NCBI GenBank assembly: GCA_902796375.1
Contig: CADBOW010000257.1
Span: forward strand, 1 to 7,254
Reading direction: 5' to 3'
DNA length: 7,254 nucleotides
Source: an uncultured Lachnospiraceae bacterium
GTDB taxonomy: Bacteria > Bacillota > Clostridia > Lachnospirales > Lachnospiraceae
The translations under genes were made by a program, and so were the position numbers. The stretch's first letter is position 1. Each line of letters starts with the position of its first letter. Below the pieces are notes generated by a model. That model searched no databases. It saw only the letters and a list, made by a program, of their open reading frames with translations, and was not told the DNA's origin. Shown one piece after another: positions 1 to 5,455 of this stretch.

Positions 1-134
1 GCTGGGGGTACCCGCAACTAAGGCGCGAGCCGGGCCGAGAAAGGCATCTGTGGCCAGACAAAAGCGCCGAGGAAATTTTATGTGATGAGAATCGTGCCAA
101 CGATTACTTGACTGAGACCGGTATGGCCACGATA
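1..134 (+). ncRNA. Candidate structured RNA upstream of upp (identity unresolved, 5' end possibly cut by window edge)
   Basis: No protein gene is convincing here, but the stretch is rich in self-complementarity. Visible pairings are a GGC/GCC stem closed by a GCGA (GNRA-type) tetraloop at 22-31, which CCC 11-13 and GGG 32-34 could extend across a bulge; a hairpin with 6-bp arms AATCGT 90-95 and ACGATT 100-105 around a GCCA loop; and a long-range 7-bp match of GTGGCCA 50-56 with TGGCCAC 124-130 that encloses the 90-105 hairpin. GGCGC 22-26 can alternatively pair with GCGCC 64-68, which would make a pseudoknot with the 50-56/124-130 helix. The segment is G/C-rich and purine-rich, unlike the AT-rich promoter that follows. 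It could be a known clostridial structured RNA class; the raiA-motif RNA is one thought, but I cannot verify a match. It could also be a cis leader of upp or a separate small RNA whose start lies outside the window. Strand is inferred from the stable loops read on plus. Confidence 0.4.
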
Positions 135-163
135 TTGACGTATCTATGTTCCATGCATAAAAT
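135..163 (+). promoter_or_regulatory. Sigma-A-type promoter for upp
   Basis: TTGACG at 135-140 (5 of 6 to the consensus -35) is followed by exactly 17 bp and then TAAAAT at 158-163 (5 of 6 to the -10). Transcription would start near 170, giving a leader of about 54 nt before the upp ATG. The core around the -10, CATAAAATAGAA, is identical to that of the promoter of the minus-strand c-di-AMP operon. If the RNA candidate to the left continues through this segment, this promoter would be internal to it, so the two readings compete in part. Confidence 0.6.
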
Positions 164-175
164 AGAAGGAAGATA

Positions 176-211
176 CCTTGCCACGAACCTGTTGTGGTCA
201 TTCTTTCAAGG
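176..211 (+). promoter_or_regulatory. Leader hairpin that could mask the upp ribosome site
   Basis: CCTTG at 176-180 is complementary to CAAGG at 207-211, which contains the start of the upp Shine-Dalgarno sequence. Directly inside, CCAC 181-184 pairs with GTGG 194-197. The combined stem is 9 bp with a 9-nt bulge on the 3' side, so it is moderate in strength. GTGGTCA 194-200 can instead pair with TGGCCAC 124-130 (one G-U), but only in a transcript that begins upstream of the 135-163 promoter. A switch between the two folds would expose or hide the ribosome site. This is inference from pairing only. Confidence 0.35.
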
Positions 212-214
212 AGG
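208..214 (+). promoter_or_regulatory. Ribosome binding site of upp
   Basis: A perfect AAGGAGG lies 9 nt before the ATG at 224. It places the start there rather than at the in-frame GTG at 194, which has no comparable site upstream and would add ten residues foreign to the family. Confidence 0.9.
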
Positions 215-223
215 GAGTACGGC

Positions 224-868
224 ATGCAATATAAGAATTACAAAAATGTAGTAATCCTGGAACACCCGCTTCTGAAGCACAAGATCACGCTGCTCAGAGA
301 CAAAAACACCGGGACCACTGAATTCCGTTCGCTGATCGAAGAGATCGCCATGCTGGAAGCCTATGAGGCCCTGTGGGATCTCCCGCTGGTGGATGTGGAG
401 GTGGAAACCCCCATCGAAAAATGTATGTCACCCGTGATCGACGGCAAAAAATTCGCCATAGTCCCCATTCTCCGGGCGGGACTCGGAATGGTAAACGGGA
501 TCCATACTCTGGTACCCGGCGCCAAGGTCGGACATATCGGTCTGTACCGGGATCCGGAGACACATGAACCCCATGCATATTATTCCAAGCTCCCGGAGCA
601 ACTGGATCAGCGGCTCGTGGTGGTACTGGATCCGATGCTGGCCACCGGTGGGAGTGCCGTGGAGGCCATCCGTTTTGTAAAGGAACAGAAGGCACAGCAG
701 ATTAAATTCCTGTGTATCATTGCTTCACCCGAAGGTCTGGAGCGGCTGGCGGAGACCCATCCCGACATCGGGATCTATGTCGGCAATCTGGACCGGGGTC
801 TGAATGAAAATGCCTATATCTGCCCGGGTCTCGGAGATGCCGGAGATCGGATCTTCGGTACGAAATAA
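224..868 (+). CDS. upp: Uracil phosphoribosyltransferase
   Basis: This cytosolic enzyme joins uracil to PRPP to give UMP and pyrophosphate, the key step of uracil salvage. The product is 214 aa, about the usual bacterial Upp length (near 208-210). Family hallmarks are visible in order: the N-terminal HPLLKHKITLLRDKNTG block (14-30) leading into TTEFR, the PILRAGLGM segment (81-89), the PRPP-binding loop VVVLDPMLATGGSA (132-145), and the C-terminal uracil-recognition segment around YICPGLGDAGDRIFGT (198-213). All are intact, so the enzyme should be active. The start is chosen from the AAGGAGG at 208-214. It is a single-gene unit with its own promoter (135-163) and a hairpin terminator 8 nt after the stop. 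It converges on the sirtuin gene and is not obviously linked to the c-di-AMP cluster. No PyrR-type attenuator was recognised in the leader. Confidence 0.97.
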   Translation: MQYKNYKNVVILEHPLLKHKITLLRDKNTGTTEFRSLIEEIAMLEAYEALWDLPLVDVEVETPIEKCMSPVIDGKKFAIVPILRAGLGMVNGIHTLVPGAKVGHIGLYRDPETHEPHAYYSKLPEQLDQRLVVVLDPMLATGGSAVEAIRFVKEQKAQQIKFLCIIASPEGLERLAETHPDIGIYVGNLDRGLNENAYICPGLGDAGDRIFGTK

Positions 869-875
869 AACAGCC

Positions 876-910
876 GCGGGCCGGCTCCCATAGGAAGGGA
901 GCCGGCCCGC
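876..910. terminator. Bidirectional rho-independent terminator between upp and the sirtuin gene
   Basis: A perfect 14-bp GC-rich inverted repeat (876-889 with 897-910) encloses a 7-nt loop. Read on the minus strand it is followed by TGTTTTATTTC, a good U-rich tail, so it should end the minus-strand transcript that leaves the sirtuin gene at 941. On plus the tail is weaker (ATCCGTTTAA), but the stem is strong and immediately follows upp. Confidence 0.88.
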
Positions 911-940
911 ATCCGTTTAACACGTCCTGTTCCATCGGCT

Positions 941-1666
941 CTATACCGTGATCTGTGACAGAACCTCACCGATCTTACCCTGGATCAGAATATCTGCCAT
1001 GCTGTCTCTGGAGGTTTCCGACATATTGATGACCGCCAGATGCTTTCCATGGAAATAATCGATAAATCCTGCCGCAGGATAAACCACCAGCGAAGTACCA
1101 CCTATGATCAGAAGATCCGCTCTGGCGATATGATCCACGGCTCTCCGGATCACACTGTTATCCAGACCCTCCTCATACAGTACCACATCCGGCCGAATGG
1201 TCCCTCCGCAGTCACATTTCGGAACCCCCTGACTTTCCACGATAAACTTCACTCCGTCATATTTCTTTCCGCAGTTCATACAATAGTTTCGAAGCGTGGA
1301 GCCGTGCAGCTCCAGTACCTCCTTACTGCCTGCCGCCTGGTGCAATCCGTCGATATTCTGTGTGATCACAGCCTTCAGCTTTCCTGCCGCTTCCATCTCG
1401 GCCAGCTTCAGATGCGCCGCATTCGGCTTTGCGGTGGTAATGATCATCTTATCTCTGTAAAAATCATAGAATTCCTCCGTTTTCCGCATAAAGAAGGAAT
1501 GGCTGACTATGGTTTCCGGCGGATATTTATACTTCTGGGAATACAGTCCGTCCTGACTTCGAAAATCCGGGATCCCGCTCTCCGTGGAAACCCCTGCTCC
1601 TCCGAAAAATACAATATAATCGGATTCATTTACCGCCTGCTGCAGCTTCTCAATCATTTCATTCAT
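941..1666 (-). CDS. cobB: Sirtuin family NAD-dependent protein deacylase (Sir2/CobB type)
   Basis: This is a Sir2-family enzyme that removes acetyl or related acyl groups from protein lysines while consuming NAD, releasing nicotinamide and O-acyl-ADP-ribose. The 241-aa product is typical of single-domain bacterial sirtuins. Seen in order are the NAD-binding GAGVSTESGIPDF motif (23-35), TQNID followed by GLH (102-109), the catalytic histidine in ELHG (His121), a zinc site of CxxC (129, 132) and CxC (151, 153) separated by 18 residues, and GTSLVVYPAAG (190-200) in the Rossmann half. All key residues are present. The ATG at 1666 is chosen because GGAGG lies 8 nt before it; an in-frame ATG at 1681 overlaps that site. 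The gene lies 81 nt after cdaR with a GC-rich hairpin between and no convincing promoter of its own, so it is probably reached by read-through. The substrate, and whether acetyl or longer acyl groups are preferred, cannot be told from sequence. Confidence 0.95.
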   Translation of the reverse strand: MNEMIEKLQQAVNESDYIVFFGGAGVSTESGIPDFRSQDGLYSQKYKYPPETIVSHSFFMRKTEEFYDFYRDKMIITTAKPNAAHLKLAEMEAAGKLKAVITQNIDGLHQAAGSKEVLELHGSTLRNYCMNCGKKYDGVKFIVESQGVPKCDCGGTIRPDVVLYEEGLDNSVIRRAVDHIARADLLIIGGTSLVVYPAAGFIDYFHGKHLAVINMSETSRDSMADILIQGKIGEVLSQITV

Positions 1667-1674
1667 ACATCCTT

Positions 1675-1679
1675 CCTCC
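1675..1679 (-). promoter_or_regulatory. Ribosome binding site of the sirtuin gene
   Basis: GGAGG on the minus strand, 8 nt before the ATG at 1666, decides the start. It lies inside the first codons of the longer frame from 1681, which makes the longer start unlikely. Confidence 0.75.
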
Positions 1680-1711
1680 ATTTCCTTATTTTTTCATATA
1701 TTTCTCTGCAA

Positions 1712-1743
1712 CATGCCCCGGCACAGGGCTGTGCCGGGGCATG
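1712..1743 (-). terminator. GC-rich hairpin between cdaR and the sirtuin gene, lacking a U tract
   Basis: A perfect inverted repeat (1712-1724 with 1731-1743, loop of 6) begins 4 nt after the cdaR stop. The stem is as strong as a terminator stem, but on the minus strand it is followed by TTGCAGAGAAATA rather than a U run, and on plus by no U run either. It may act as a leaky terminator lowering sirtuin expression, or as a 3'-end stabiliser of the cdaR message. Confidence 0.5.
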
Positions 1744-1747
1744 ATTA

Positions 1748-3241
1748 TCACTCACCCGTTGTAGAATCACCGGATGCATCATCTGTTCCGTTATCTGTTG
1801 TACCGTTATTTGCGGTTCCATTATTCGTGGTTCCGTTGTTCGTGGTTCCGTTATTCCCGGTTCCGTTGTTCCCGGTTCCGTTGGCTGCGTCGCCGCCGTT
1901 CCCCGTTCCGTCACCTGTATTTCCATCGGTCCCGTCGTTTGGTGTATTTCCGGTACCCTCCGGGCCATCTTCCGTCTCGCCCTCGGTCTCCGTTGCAGGT
2001 TCCTTCTCCGTCACGGTAAGCTTGACCTTTCCGATGACGGATACACTTACATTCTTCGGAACTGCATATGTAACCTTCGGCTCATACTCTCCCGCTTCCA
2101 GATCCGTAGCATCCACCTTCAGCTGCAGGGATTCCTTCGAAACACCGCTCAGATTGTCCTGAAGTCCGGTCAGCCGGACCTTAAAGCCGGCGCCAAGGGT
2201 AAGGGCATACTCCAGATTCTCATCATCCCTGCCCAGGATCTCCAGCTCCTCCGGCTTAAATGTAAGCTCCTCCTGAGCCAGCTTCTCAAAGGAAATGGCT
2301 ACTGCCAGCATATCATCCGTATCCGCCAGGAACACACCCTCGGGAAGATATTCCGCCAGCTTCAGATCATATTCCTTTGTCTCGTTCAGACCGGCCACCG
2401 ACAGACCGCTCACATAGATAGCATTGATAGCTTCAAGATCCTCTGCCGCTCCGGCGATGGTTATGGACTGGGGATTATACTTGATCGAAGTAATGGAATA
2501 GCCCGTAGCAGGAGCCCCTGTGGTATTTACCTTGATCGGTACCACCTTCGTGGGTTCGATCTCCGCATCTACGGTTACAGTCTCAACGCTCATGGAAAGA
2601 TGCTTCCCGTTCACAGTCTCCCCGTATGCATCCACACAGATCGGCTCCACGGTCTTCTGAAATGCGGAATACATCCCGCTGACATCCACCTCGGCACGAA
2701 TATCCGTGATCCGGTTGATCAGGGACTCCGGCCCTGTGATATTTACGATATTCGGCGTCACCTTCGCGGATCCCATGGCATAATCCGTTGCCACGCTTCC
2801 CTTTGTAACCGCCTTTACCGGAAGCTCCTTGGATACCACATCTTCAATATCCAGATTCATATTCGCATCCACCGGATTCATCTGGACTCTGCTGCTGAGC
2901 TGGCTGTCATTCAGCTTTACCACGATCTGAACTGTATTCGTTATGGAAAGCTCGGCCAGATTGGCAGTCGCAGTAAAATCCGCCGCTGTCAGAGGATCCA
3001 CCAGGGAACGAGGTCCCTTGACCACAACATCGACCGTATCTCCGTCCACTATGTTATATACCTTGCCCAGATTTTCAATGGTGGAGCCGTTCATCTCCTC
3101 CACCGGAATATCCCGCACGGTCTTCGTGACCGAATAATCATCCAGGTTCATAATGATCATCCAAATGATGATCGCCAGAAGAAGGGAGAGGATTTTCAGG
3201 CCCAAATGATTAAACAGACTCTTTTTTGCTTGATCTTTCAT
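1748..3241 (-). CDS. cdaR: CdaR-like YbbR-domain regulator of the diadenylate cyclase
   Basis: This is a membrane-anchored protein whose bulk lies outside the membrane and which, in known Bacillota, binds and modulates CdaA. The 497-aa product has one N-terminal transmembrane helix (about 13-31, rich in Leu/Ile) and then about four YbbR-type beta-rich repeats, roughly 40-130, 140-225, 230-320 and 325-410. Two of these show the recurring V.GP.SL..(I/L) pattern (VVKGPRSLVDPL and NITGPESLINRI). B. subtilis CdaR is about 483 aa with a similar plan. The last 85 residues are unusual: a Thr/Glu/Asp/Gly stretch, then repeated NNGT(T/G/A) units encoded by a 15-bp DNA repeat. The start at 3241 is supported by AAGGGGGG 8 nt upstream and by the helix position. 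An upstream in-frame start at 3331 would add 30 residues without family character. The gene overlaps the end of cdaA by 32 nt, which suggests coupled translation. glmM does not follow it. Confidence 0.9.
   Translation of the reverse strand: MKDQAKKSLFNHLGLKILSLLLAIIIWMIIMNLDDYSVTKTVRDIPVEEMNGSTIENLGKVYNIVDGDTVDVVVKGPRSLVDPLTAADFTATANLAELSITNTVQIVVKLNDSQLSSRVQMNPVDANMNLDIEDVVSKELPVKAVTKGSVATDYAMGSAKVTPNIVNITGPESLINRITDIRAEVDVSGMYSAFQKTVEPICVDAYGETVNGKHLSMSVETVTVDAEIEPTKVVPIKVNTTGAPATGYSITSIKYNPQSITIAGAAEDLEAINAIYVSGLSVAGLNETKEYDLKLAEYLPEGVFLADTDDMLAVAISFEKLAQEELTFKPEELEILGRDDENLEYALTLGAGFKVRLTGLQDNLSGVSKESLQLKVDATDLEAGEYEPKVTYAVPKNVSVSVIGKVKLTVTEKEPATETEGETEDGPEGTGNTPNDGTDGNTGDGTGNGGDAANGTGNNGTGNNGTTNNGTTNNGTANNGTTDNGTDDASGDSTTGE
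1786..1890. repeat. 15-bp tandem repeat in the 3' end of cdaR
   Basis: About seven units with a strict 15-bp period and 1-4 mismatches, for example TTCCGTTGTTCGTGG (1831-1845) and TTCCGTTGTTCCCGG (1861-1875) on plus. Read on minus they encode the five-residue pattern NNGT(T/G/A), with the first and last units diverged. The period is a multiple of three, so copy-number change would lengthen or shorten the CdaR tail without a frameshift. Confidence 0.9.
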
Positions 3242-4100
3242 CGTTCTGGCCCCCCTTCTTCCATCGTTTCCGCCGGGGTTCCATCTGCTTATCCTGCAGC
3301 TTCTCCAGCTGTTTTCTAAGCGCATCATCATTCAGATTCCGAACCAGCTGGCCCCGATAGGCAACAGAAACAGCACCGGTTTCTTCCGAAACGATGATGG
3401 TCATGCTGTCTGTAGTTTCGCTGATCCCGAGCCCTGCGCGATGCCGGGTTCCCAGCTCTTTATTCAGATCTCCGCGCTCCGTCAGCGGAAGATAGCATGT
3501 AGCTGCCACCACCCGGTTTTCCCGAATGATCACAGCACCGTCATGCAGCGGAGTATTCTTCTCGAAAATATTAACCAGGAGTTGTCTCGTGACAACCGCA
3601 TCCAGACTGATACCGGTCCGTTCATACTCTCCCAGCGGCGTATCATGTTCGATCACGATCAGCGCACCGGTCTTTGCCTTCGACAGTTCCGAAGCTGTAC
3701 GAACCAGTTCATATACGGTTTTATCAGAGAAACGACTGACTCCCTCCTCCCGATCTTCAAAATTGAAGAATCGGTTCAGGAGTCTCTTACGTCCCAGCTC
3801 ATCCAGAGCCCGCCGGAGCTCCGGCTGGAACAGAATGATCAGCGCTATGAATAAAACGCTGGATATGTTTCTGGCGATCCAGAGGATCGAATTGAGATGC
3901 AGCAGTGCAGCAATCCCCAAAAAGAGCGCAAGAACCAGAATACCCTTCAACAGTGTCCACGCACGGCTTGTTTTGAACCAAACCAGGATATGATATACCA
4001 GATATGCGATTATGATGATGTCCAGCACATCCGTCCAGGTAACCCGAGGCAGATACAGCCAGTCAAAGTATGTACTGAAGAATGTCGATATTCCATCCAT
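3210..4100 (-). CDS. cdaA: Membrane-bound diadenylate cyclase CdaA
   Basis: It condenses two ATP into c-di-AMP, a signal controlling potassium and osmolyte transport and cell-wall balance. The 296-aa product has three N-terminal hydrophobic helices (about 25-43, 52-68, 79-93), then ILFQPELRRALDELGR, a typical CdaA linker, and the cytoplasmic DAC domain. The catalytic DGA motif is at 187-189 (within TPLHDGAV) and the RHR motif at 219-221 (within GTRHRAGLG). B. subtilis CdaA is about 273 aa; this one is longer because of a charged, Lys/Arg-rich C-terminal tail from about residue 265. The ATG at 4100 is chosen because GGAG lies 8 nt upstream; an in-frame GTG at 4109 overlaps that site. The gene begins 26 nt after the 442-aa membrane protein gene and its end overlaps cdaR, so it sits mid-operon. 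Confidence 0.96.
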   Translation of the reverse strand: MDGISTFFSTYFDWLYLPRVTWTDVLDIIIIAYLVYHILVWFKTSRAWTLLKGILVLALFLGIAALLHLNSILWIARNISSVLFIALIILFQPELRRALDELGRKRLLNRFFNFEDREEGVSRFSDKTVYELVRTASELSKAKTGALIVIEHDTPLGEYERTGISLDAVVTRQLLVNIFEKNTPLHDGAVIIRENRVVAATCYLPLTERGDLNKELGTRHRAGLGISETTDSMTIIVSEETGAVSVAYRGQLVRNLNDDALRKQLEKLQDKQMEPRRKRWKKGGQNDERSSKKESV

Positions 4101-4108
4101 AATAAGCA

Positions 4109-4112
4109 CTCC
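4109..4112 (-). promoter_or_regulatory. Ribosome binding site of cdaA
   Basis: GGAG on minus lies 8 nt before the ATG at 4100 and favours the 296-aa form over a GTG start at 4109, whose first base would lie inside the site. Confidence 0.6.
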
Positions 4113-4126
4113 ATATCTTCCACGGG

Positions 4127-5455
4127 TCAGCCAAGGTCTTCAAATTCGTCGATGCTCTGCTTCTTCGCCTTGGTCGATGGAATCTGCAGCTCCTTCTCCG
4201 GAGCCCTGCTCGGCTGTTCCTCTCTCGGTCTCATACCACCTGCTGCAGACAGATCCTTCTCTCCCGGCAGCCTCAGCTCACCCGGATCCGGACGACTCGG
4301 TCCGTTGGGATTCGGTCTGCCCGATCCATTGGGATTCGGACGGTCCGGTCCGTTGGGATTCGGACGGTTCGGCCCGTTGGGGCTCGGACGGTTCGGCCCG
4401 TTGGGATTCGGACGGTTCGGCCTGTTGGGGTTCGGACGGTTCGGCCCGTTGGGGTTCGGACGGTTCGGCCCGTTGGGATTCGGTCTGCCCGGTCCGTTGG
4501 GCTTCTTCGGCGCACCGCCCTTCGCGGGCTTCTTCGGCGCCGGCCGTTTCTTCTTGGGCTGCTCCTTCGGCTTATCCAGCTTCGGAACCGCTTTTACATA
4601 GTAATAATAATCATCATCTTCAAACTGGACTCGTTCGGAATGTGGGAAGTCCAGGACGCCCTTCAGTGCCTCCATGACCAGGCCGATCAGTACTCCGATC
4701 AGCGAGCCTCCAAGGATTGAGGACATATCCGGCGTCTGCTTCATAACGGAGCCCACGATCATGGATAAGATGATCGTAAGGATCCCGGCTGCCGCAACAG
4801 CCACATAATGTGAAAACGGGAATGAAAAACGGTAAATGATGGATGCAAGAACAACTGCCAGTGCAAATACGATCATCACCATGTACATTTCATTGTCCTT
4901 CAGGAAATTCTTTACGAAATGCTCCAGCACCTCCACCTTGGAGTCATCCACTGCAGTAGTCAGCTGAACCTGGATCTCGGACACACAGCCTGCAAAATGA
5001 TACAGCATAACGCCAAATGCTGCAGGAAGCGCTCCGCCGATTCCGGAGATCACAACGATCAGCACAGGAGCCAGATACGGCATTCCCAGTGAGTAACAGA
5101 TGGGAACCAGGAAAATGGCATATGCATACTTCGGGAAGAACCGGATGTACATGCAGTACATCACCATAAATACCACCGAGAATGCAAGTCCCACCTCCAG
5201 ATTCACTATGAAACAGTTCACACCGATCACAGCACCTGCGGCAAATACCAGGAATCCGTCCGGCAGAACCGCACAGAGAACCGCCAGCAGAAAGATCACG
5301 ATCTGCCGGTCAAACAGGTCCAGATAATGGAACATGGTATGAACATTTGTAAATACAAGATAGCACCAGATCAGACGAAGGATTGGAAAGATGATCTCTT
5401 CATATTTCCGGATAATATCCCGAACCTTATTCTTGAAATTGAACAGTTCCTTCAT
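4127..5455 (-). CDS. Polytopic membrane protein with Pro/Asn/Gly repeat tail, unknown function
   Basis: I do not recognise a named family. The 442-aa product starts with a charged, basic N-terminus (1-20) and has about nine hydrophobic segments: roughly 21-40, 51-65, 67-85, 87-104, 110-126, 128-152, 190-208, 214-236 and 245-265. A soluble, helix-prone segment (about 158-189, with ionisable residues) separates the two membrane halves. After the last helix comes a striking VQFEDDDYYYYVKAVPK segment (276-292), then a Lys/Pro-rich stretch (293-318), eight-residue repeats of NGPNRPNP type (about 320-391), and an acidic/basic end. The TMs and low-complexity tail give no enzyme motif. The start at 5455 overlaps the stop of the previous gene (ATGA) and has GAGGGG 9 nt upstream. 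Position directly before cdaA, 26 nt away, suggests a role at the membrane with the c-di-AMP machinery or in cell-envelope work, as inference only. With about nine helices, the side on which the tail lies is uncertain; its basic character slightly favours the cytoplasm. Confidence 0.9.
   Translation of the reverse strand: MKELFNFKNKVRDIIRKYEEIIFPILRLIWCYLVFTNVHTMFHYLDLFDRQIVIFLLAVLCAVLPDGFLVFAAGAVIGVNCFIVNLEVGLAFSVVFMVMYCMYIRFFPKYAYAIFLVPICYSLGMPYLAPVLIVVISGIGGALPAAFGVMLYHFAGCVSEIQVQLTTAVDDSKVEVLEHFVKNFLKDNEMYMVMIVFALAVVLASIIYRFSFPFSHYVAVAAAGILTIILSMIVGSVMKQTPDMSSILGGSLIGVLIGLVMEALKGVLDFPHSERVQFEDDDYYYYVKAVPKLDKPKEQPKKKRPAPKKPAKGGAPKKPNGPGRPNPNGPNRPNPNGPNRPNPNRPNRPNPNGPNRPSPNGPNRPNPNGPDRPNPNGSGRPNPNGPSRPDPGELRLPGEKDLSAAGGMRPREEQPSRAPEKELQIPSTKAKKQSIDEFEDLG
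4302..4505. repeat. 24-bp tandem repeat encoding an eight-residue Pro/Asn/Gly unit
   Basis: Eight units with an exact 24-bp step (starts at 4302, 4326, 4350, 4374, 4398, 4422, 4446, 4470) and a partial ninth from 4494. On minus they encode variants of NGPNRPNP, with substitutions such as NRPNRPNP, NGPNRPSP, NGPDRPNP and NGSGRPNP. Central units are nearly identical at the DNA level and the outer ones diverge, as expected for repeat expansion by slippage. The period is a multiple of three and keeps the frame. Confidence 0.93.

Noticed and set aside
3..251. Open plus-strand frame of 82 codons running in from the left edge and ending inside upp.
   Set aside because: It has no recognisable motif, uses codons rare in the neighbours (CTA, ATA, TTA, AGG, CGA), would overlap the upp start and its ribosome site out of frame, and shows the RNA pairings listed above. 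A stop-free run of this length is plausible by chance.
1683..1711. Possible promoter for the sirtuin gene (TTGCAG then TAAGGA at 17 bp, minus strand).
   Set aside because: The -10 candidate matches the consensus at only two positions, and the stretch is simply A-rich; support is too weak.
1040..1744. Long plus-strand frame antisense to the sirtuin gene.
   Set aside because: The minus frame has full sirtuin motifs; the plus frame has no recognisable domain and runs through the intergenic hairpin.
1713..2162. Plus-strand open frame antisense to the cdaR repeat tail, with VPLF-type repeats.
   Set aside because: It is the shadow of the 15-bp repeat read on the opposite strand; it begins in the intergenic hairpin and has no ribosome site or family signature.
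4302..4505. CRISPR-like regular repeat spacing.
   Set aside because: The units abut with no unique spacers, and they encode a protein repeat within a longer intact gene.
3897..4601. Plus-strand 234-codon frame with repeated GFGRFGPL units.
   Set aside because: It is the antisense reading of the 24-bp repeat and of the cdaA start. Repeats with a period divisible by three keep several frames open at once. The minus frame has helices, a ribosome site and operon fit.
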